Assembly (NCBI GenBank): GCA_030430715.1
Contig: JAUIJZ010000017.1
Span: 1-44,690 of the forward strand
Reading direction: 5' to 3'
Length of the DNA: 44,690 nt
Source: Alphaproteobacteria bacterium
GTDB lineage: Bacteria; Pseudomonadota; Alphaproteobacteria; Caulobacterales; Aquidulcibacteraceae
Position numbers and translations under genes: made by a program. Each line of letters opens with the position of its first letter. The first letter of the stretch is position 1. The notes under the pieces are model-generated. The model saw only the letters and a list, made by a program, of their open reading frames with translations. It made no database searches and was not told the DNA's origin. Below, piece by piece: positions 41,516 through 44,690 of this stretch.

Positions 41516-42808
41516 TTAATCGGGGTGCGCGCGCTCGCCGTGCAGGGAAAGATCGAGTCCTTCGCTGAGGTCTTCCTCGCGCACGCGCAGGCCGTTGGTT
41601 TTCTTGATCGCCAAGGCAAGCACGAACGTCGCGACCAGCGACCAGATCACCGTGAGCCCGACGCCCAGCACTTGTGCGCCCAATTGCGCGCCCATGGTCA
41701 GGTCCGAGCCGATGCCGCCGAGCGATGGGCTGACGAACACCGCGAGCAGCAGCGTGCCGAGAATGCCGCCGACGCCATGCACCGCGAACACGTCGAGCGA
41801 GTCGTCGATCTTCCAGCTCTTCTTCACCAGCTGCACCGCGTAGAAGCACACCGCGCCGCCCGCGACGCCCAGCACCAGACCGCCGATCGGTCCAACAAAA
41901 CCCGATGCCGGCGTGATGGTGGCCAGACCCGCGATCAAGCCCGTCACCGCGCCGATCATGCTCGGCTTGCCGAAGCGCAGCCATTCAATCGCCGACCACG
42001 TGATCGCCGCCGCGCAGGCGGCCGTGTGCGTGACCAGGATGGCCATGCCCGCTTGCGCGTTCGCCGCCACAGCGCTGCCGCCATTGAAGCCGTACCAGCC
42101 GACCCACAGCATCGCCGCGCCGATCATGGTCATGCCCGGATTGTGCGGCGGGTGCAGATCGCCCGGAAAGCCGTCGCGTTTGCCGAGCATGTGCGCCAGC
42201 AGCAGCGCCGAAGCGCCCGCCGTCGCGTGCACGACAAGGCCGCCGGCAAAGTCGAGCGTGCCTTGCTGGGCCAGCCAGCCGCCGCCCCACACCCAATGCG
42301 CCACCGGCGCATAGACGATCAGCAGCCACGCCCCGCTGAACCACAGCACGGCGGAAAATTTGATGCGCTCCACATAGGCGCCGACGATCAGCGCCGGCGT
42401 GATCACCGCGAACGTCATCTGGAAGATGAAGAACACCGGCTCGGGCAGCGTGCCGCTCACGCTGTCGCGCAGCGCCGCCGGGAAGAAGGATTTGGCGAAA
42501 TCGCCGATCCAGGCGCCGTCGCCGCTGAAGGCGAGGCTGTAGCCGCAGACCAGCCAAAGGATCGAGGCGAGGGCGGCGATGCCGACGCACTGCATCATCA
42601 CCGAGAGCACGTTCTTCTTCTGCACCAGGCCCGCATAGAAAAGCGCCAGCCCAGGCATGGTCATGAACAGGACGAGCGCGGTCGCGGTCAGGATCCAGGC
42701 GGTATCCGCGCCATTTGCCTCCGGCGTTTGTGCACATGCCGCCGCCGGCAGCAAACTCAGCACCAAAGCGCCCGCACTCACGCGCGCCGCGCGCCCCAAT
42801 CCGACCAT
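41516..42808 (-). CDS. amtB: Ammonium transporter
   Basis: A 430-residue channel with a signal peptide and 11 membrane segments. FYAGLVQKKNVLSVMMQC, WVGWYGFNGGSA and DVFAVHGVGGILGTLLLAVF hold the twin histidines and the phenylalanine gate region. It moves ammonium/ammonia across the inner membrane. The usual partner glnK is not next to it. GGGAGGGAG precedes ATG. It lies inverted between ruvA and ruvB. Confidence 0.96.
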   Translation of the reverse strand: MVGLGRAARVSAGALVLSLLPAAACAQTPEANGADTAWILTATALVLFMTMPGLALFYAGLVQKKNVLSVMMQCVGIAALASILWLVCGYSLAFSGDGAWIGDFAKSFFPAALRDSVSGTLPEPVFFIFQMTFAVITPALIVGAYVERIKFSAVLWFSGAWLLIVYAPVAHWVWGGGWLAQQGTLDFAGGLVVHATAGASALLLAHMLGKRDGFPGDLHPPHNPGMTMIGAAMLWVGWYGFNGGSAVAANAQAGMAILVTHTAACAAAITWSAIEWLRFGKPSMIGAVTGLIAGLATITPASGFVGPIGGLVLGVAGGAVCFYAVQLVKKSWKIDDSLDVFAVHGVGGILGTLLLAVFVSPSLGGIGSDLTMGAQLGAQVLGVGLTVIWSLVATFVLALAIKKTNGLRVREEDLSEGLDLSLHGERAHPD

Positions 42809-42825
42809 CTCTCCCTCCCGTGCCC

Positions 42826-42892
42826 GAATCTTCAGCTGCCTTGTACGATTCCGAGGCGCTCTGCTCCATAGGAACGATTTGAGAACCGAATC
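42826..42892 (+). promoter_or_regulatory. Cluster of three GANTC sites upstream of ruvB
   Basis: GAATC at 42826-42830, GATTC at 42847-42851 and GAATC at 42888-42892 lie in the 113-base gap between amtB and ruvB. GANTC is the methylation site of CcrM, which with GcrA times transcription in alphaproteobacteria. The ruvA upstream gap also has two, at 40763-40767 and 40850-40854. Confidence 0.4.
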
Positions 42893-42921
42893 GCGCTAGC
42901 TAGGCCCCCTAAGGGATTTCC

Positions 42922-43950
42922 ATGGCAGAAGCCGAACGTCTCGTGACAGCCGACCGCATGCCGGGCGAGGGCGCAGACCGCGCCTTGCGCCCCCAGGGCT
43001 TCGACGAATTCGTCGGTCAGCCCCAGGCCAAGGCCAATCTCAAAGTCTTCGTCGACGCCGCCCGCGCGCGCGGCGAGGCGATGGACCACACGCTTCTGTT
43101 CGGCCCGCCGGGCCTCGGCAAAACCACGCTCGCCCAGATCATCGCCCGCGAGCTTGGCGTCGGCTTCCGCTCCACATCGGGGCCCGTGATCGCGCGCGCC
43201 GGCGATCTCGCCGCTTTGCTCACCAATCTCGAACCGCGCGACGTGCTCTTCATCGATGAAATTCACCGCCTCGCGCCGGCGGTTGAGGAAGTCCTCTATC
43301 CGGCGATGGAGGATTATCACCTCGACATCATCATCGGCGAGGGCCCCTCGGCGCGCAGCGTGCGCATCGATCTGGCGCCGTTCACGCTCGTCGGCGCCAC
43401 CACGCGCGCCGGCATGTTGAGCACGCCGCTGCGCGATCGCTTTGGCATTCCGGTGCGCCTCGATTTTTATAGCCCTGAGGATTTGCTCGGCATCGTGCAG
43501 CGCGCCTCCGCGAAACTGGGCGCGCCGATCACAGCAGATGGCGCGCTCGAAATCGCCAAGCGCGCGCGCGGCACGCCGCGCGTTGCGGTGCGTCTGCTGC
43601 GCCGCGTGCGGGACTTTGCTGGCGATAACGCGATCGACGCAAAGGCGGCGGATAGCGCGCTCAAGCGTTTGGACGTCGATGGCGATGGCCTCGACATGCT
43701 CGACCGCCGTTATCTCAGCGCGCTGGTCGATATGTATTCAGGCGGGCCCGTTGGCGTCGATACGCTGGCCGCTGCGCTGTCCGAAGCGCGCGACGCCATT
43801 GAAGACATGATCGAGCCCTATCTGATGCAGCAGGGCTTCGTCATGCGCACGCCGCGCGGACGCATGGCCGCGCCGAAAGCCTATGAACGCCTCGGCAAAG
43901 TCGCGCCGAAGCGCGCGCCGGAAACGGGCGGGCTGTTCGAGGGGAAGTAG
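42922..43950 (+). CDS. ruvB: Holliday junction branch-migration ATPase RuvB
   Basis: A 342-residue AAA+ motor. Walker A is [14 protein letters not shown], Walker [10 protein letters not shown], sensor 1 GATTRAG and the arginine finger [16 protein letters not shown]; the winged-helix domain ends in [17 protein letters not shown]. It pumps DNA through RuvA at Holliday junctions. Its own promoter is required because ruvA is cut off by the inverted amtB. Confidence 0.98.
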   Translation: MAEAERLVTADRMPGEGADRALRPQGFDEFVGQPQAKANLKVFVDAARARGEAMDHTLLFGPPGLGKTTLAQIIARELGVGFRSTSGPVIARAGDLAALLTNLEPRDVLFIDEIHRLAPAVEEVLYPAMEDYHLDIIIGEGPSARSVRIDLAPFTLVGATTRAGMLSTPLRDRFGIPVRLDFYSPEDLLGIVQRASAKLGAPITADGALEIAKRARGTPRVAVRLLRRVRDFAGDNAIDAKAADSALKRLDVDGDGLDMLDRRYLSALVDMYSGGPVGVDTLAAALSEARDAIEDMIEPYLMQQGFVMRTPRGRMAAPKAYERLGKVAPKRAPETGGLFEGK

Positions 43951-43961
43951 GGGGCTAAAGG

Positions 43962-44690
43962 TCAAAAGGGTATTTCGTCTTTTGCCGCCTTGATTGCACG
44001 AGCCGATTGCGCCAGCAGCTCACCCAATGACGAGTCTTCGCCAACCACGCGTGTCAGCAAGCGGCGATAGTTGGTGCTGATGGAGTCCAGCCGGTCAAGA
44101 ATATCGTCGCGACTGATGTTGTCGGGCATGGTGAGTGTCGCCTCACAAAATACCCTTGCCATGTTCTTCGAAACAGTTGTGAGAGTCGATTTTCCGCTTG
44201 GAGGTGTTTGCTGCGTTCGCTGGACTTCGCGGACGGTAGCAAGAATCTCTTCCACCATTTCTCGCGTTTCACGTCGATGCGGCTTGGGTTTGTTGCTCAC
44301 CTCAGCAGAGATTTTCTGAATCGACTGTTCTAGGTCCGGCCACCATTTTTCGAAACTGCGCGCCAGCAACTGTGCATCAAGGCGGCGATCTGCCAGTTCA
44401 CTGTTCACACTAGCGATAAGTCGATGAAAATCATCTCTCTGAAAGATGGTGGCATTCAGTTGCGCTAATGGACCGGTAAGTTCCGTCGGAGTAACGCCCA
44501 CAAGCAAAGGGCAGGCTTTTGCGTTCAATCGAGCTGACAACGCGCCAGCTTCAAAGATTACCCACGGCTTATCGAGATTGTCTCTCGTCAGCACCACAAT
44601 TCCGAAAGTCGAATTGGTCAGCTCGGCGAATATCTCTGTTGACCACTTCGCGCCTTTCTCAATATCGCTGGGCGTGAAATAAGGTTGTAC
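43962..44690 (-). CDS. TIR-domain protein (5' end beyond the window)
   Basis: The frame is open from the right edge for 243 codons to a stop at 43962; the N-terminus is outside. The first 55 residues are the later part of a TIR_2-type domain: QPYFTPSDIEKGAKWSTEIF, then GIVVLTRDNLDKPWVIFEAG, where the E after PWVIF is in the position of the NADase glutamate. A helical C-terminal region (about 130 residues, unrecognised) follows. Bacterial TIR proteins often deplete NAD in phage defence. The gene is distinctly richer in A+T than ruvB next to it, fitting transfer. It converges on ruvB 11 bases away. Confidence 0.85.
   Translation of the reverse strand, partial: VQPYFTPSDIEKGAKWSTEIFAELTNSTFGIVVLTRDNLDKPWVIFEAGALSARLNAKACPLLVGVTPTELTGPLAQLNATIFQRDDFHRLIASVNSELADRRLDAQLLARSFEKWWPDLEQSIQKISAEVSNKPKPHRRETREMVEEILATVREVQRTQQTPPSGKSTLTTVSKNMARVFCEATLTMPDNISRDDILDRLDSISTNYRRLLTRVVGEDSSLGELLAQSARAIKAAKDEIPF

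Noticed and set aside
41525-42871. Long plus-strand open frame opposite amtB
   Set aside because: It lies antisense to a textbook ammonium transporter; its translation is a low-complexity run of Arg, His, Gln and Ala, as expected from GC-rich third positions.

Overview
This is about 44.7 kb of GC-rich chromosome from an alphaproteobacterium, most like Caulobacterales, Hyphomonadaceae and their relatives. That placement rests on several things: the secA / parvulin-type PPIase / argJ neighbourhood, a spermidine route through carboxyspermidine headed by a structured ornithine decarboxylase leader, a small heat-shock gene with a ROSE-like leader, GANTC-rich ruv promoters, and many genes with weak or no Shine-Dalgarno sequence. 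The genus cannot be fixed from the sequence. Most of the window is ordinary chromosome. The left 9.4 kb, the nuclease/GFA segment near 29-30 kb and the right edge look accessory and are visibly richer in A and T.

Layout. (1) 1-9,412 is a divergent oxidative-metabolism cluster. On the minus strand lie LysR regulator, [2Fe-2S] ferredoxin, exported alpha/beta hydrolase, VOC protein, DUF1214-like protein and a sulfotransferase cut by the left edge. On the plus strand lie a Rieske oxygenase, a cytochrome P450 and a carboxymuconolactone-decarboxylase-like protein in tight overlap. The single ferredoxin is the obvious electron donor. No reductase is present and the substrate is unknown. (2) 9,413-10,560 holds a decayed SnoaL-like fragment, tRNA-Ser(CGA), a strong bidirectional terminator and an Hsp20 gene with a candidate RNA thermometer. 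(3) 10,712-15,686 is a plus-strand run: exported COG4798-type methyltransferase, SCP2 lipid-binding protein, lysophospholipase-like hydrolase, a GNAT protein and a 594-residue unrecognised membrane-tethered protein. (4) 15,690-19,488 (minus) is the polyamine operon: ornithine decarboxylase, carboxyspermidine dehydrogenase and carboxynorspermidine/carboxyspermidine decarboxylase, behind a three-hairpin leader. (5) 19,853-21,960 encodes the two phosphate-ABC permeases PstC and PstA without PstS, PstB or PhoU next to them.

(6) 21,977-28,726 holds a GT4 glycosyltransferase, three small uncharacterised proteins, GluQ, two esterases, an HNH endonuclease and a MutT-type Nudix enzyme. (7) 28,865-36,673 holds a membrane-anchored thermonuclease-like protein, a GFA-family protein bracketed by a 15-bp direct repeat that copies the end of argJ, then argJ and a PPIase lipoprotein, secA and rsgA. 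rsgA has a 15-codon leader ORF and a hairpin abutting its start codon. (8) 36,901-43,950 holds an O-antigen-ligase-like protein and ruvC, ruvA and ruvB. Instead of a ruvCAB operon, the three are separated by inverted genes: a cupin-type oxygenase, a Tat-exported repeat protein and amtB. (9) At the right edge a TIR-domain protein begins; its N-terminus is beyond the window.

The points most worth following are the argJ-end direct repeat around the GFA gene, the rsgA leader ORF plus hairpin, the ROSE-like element of hsp20, the ornithine decarboxylase leader, the GNAT/594-residue pair, the Tat-exported DxDxG repeat protein and the TIR gene at the edge.
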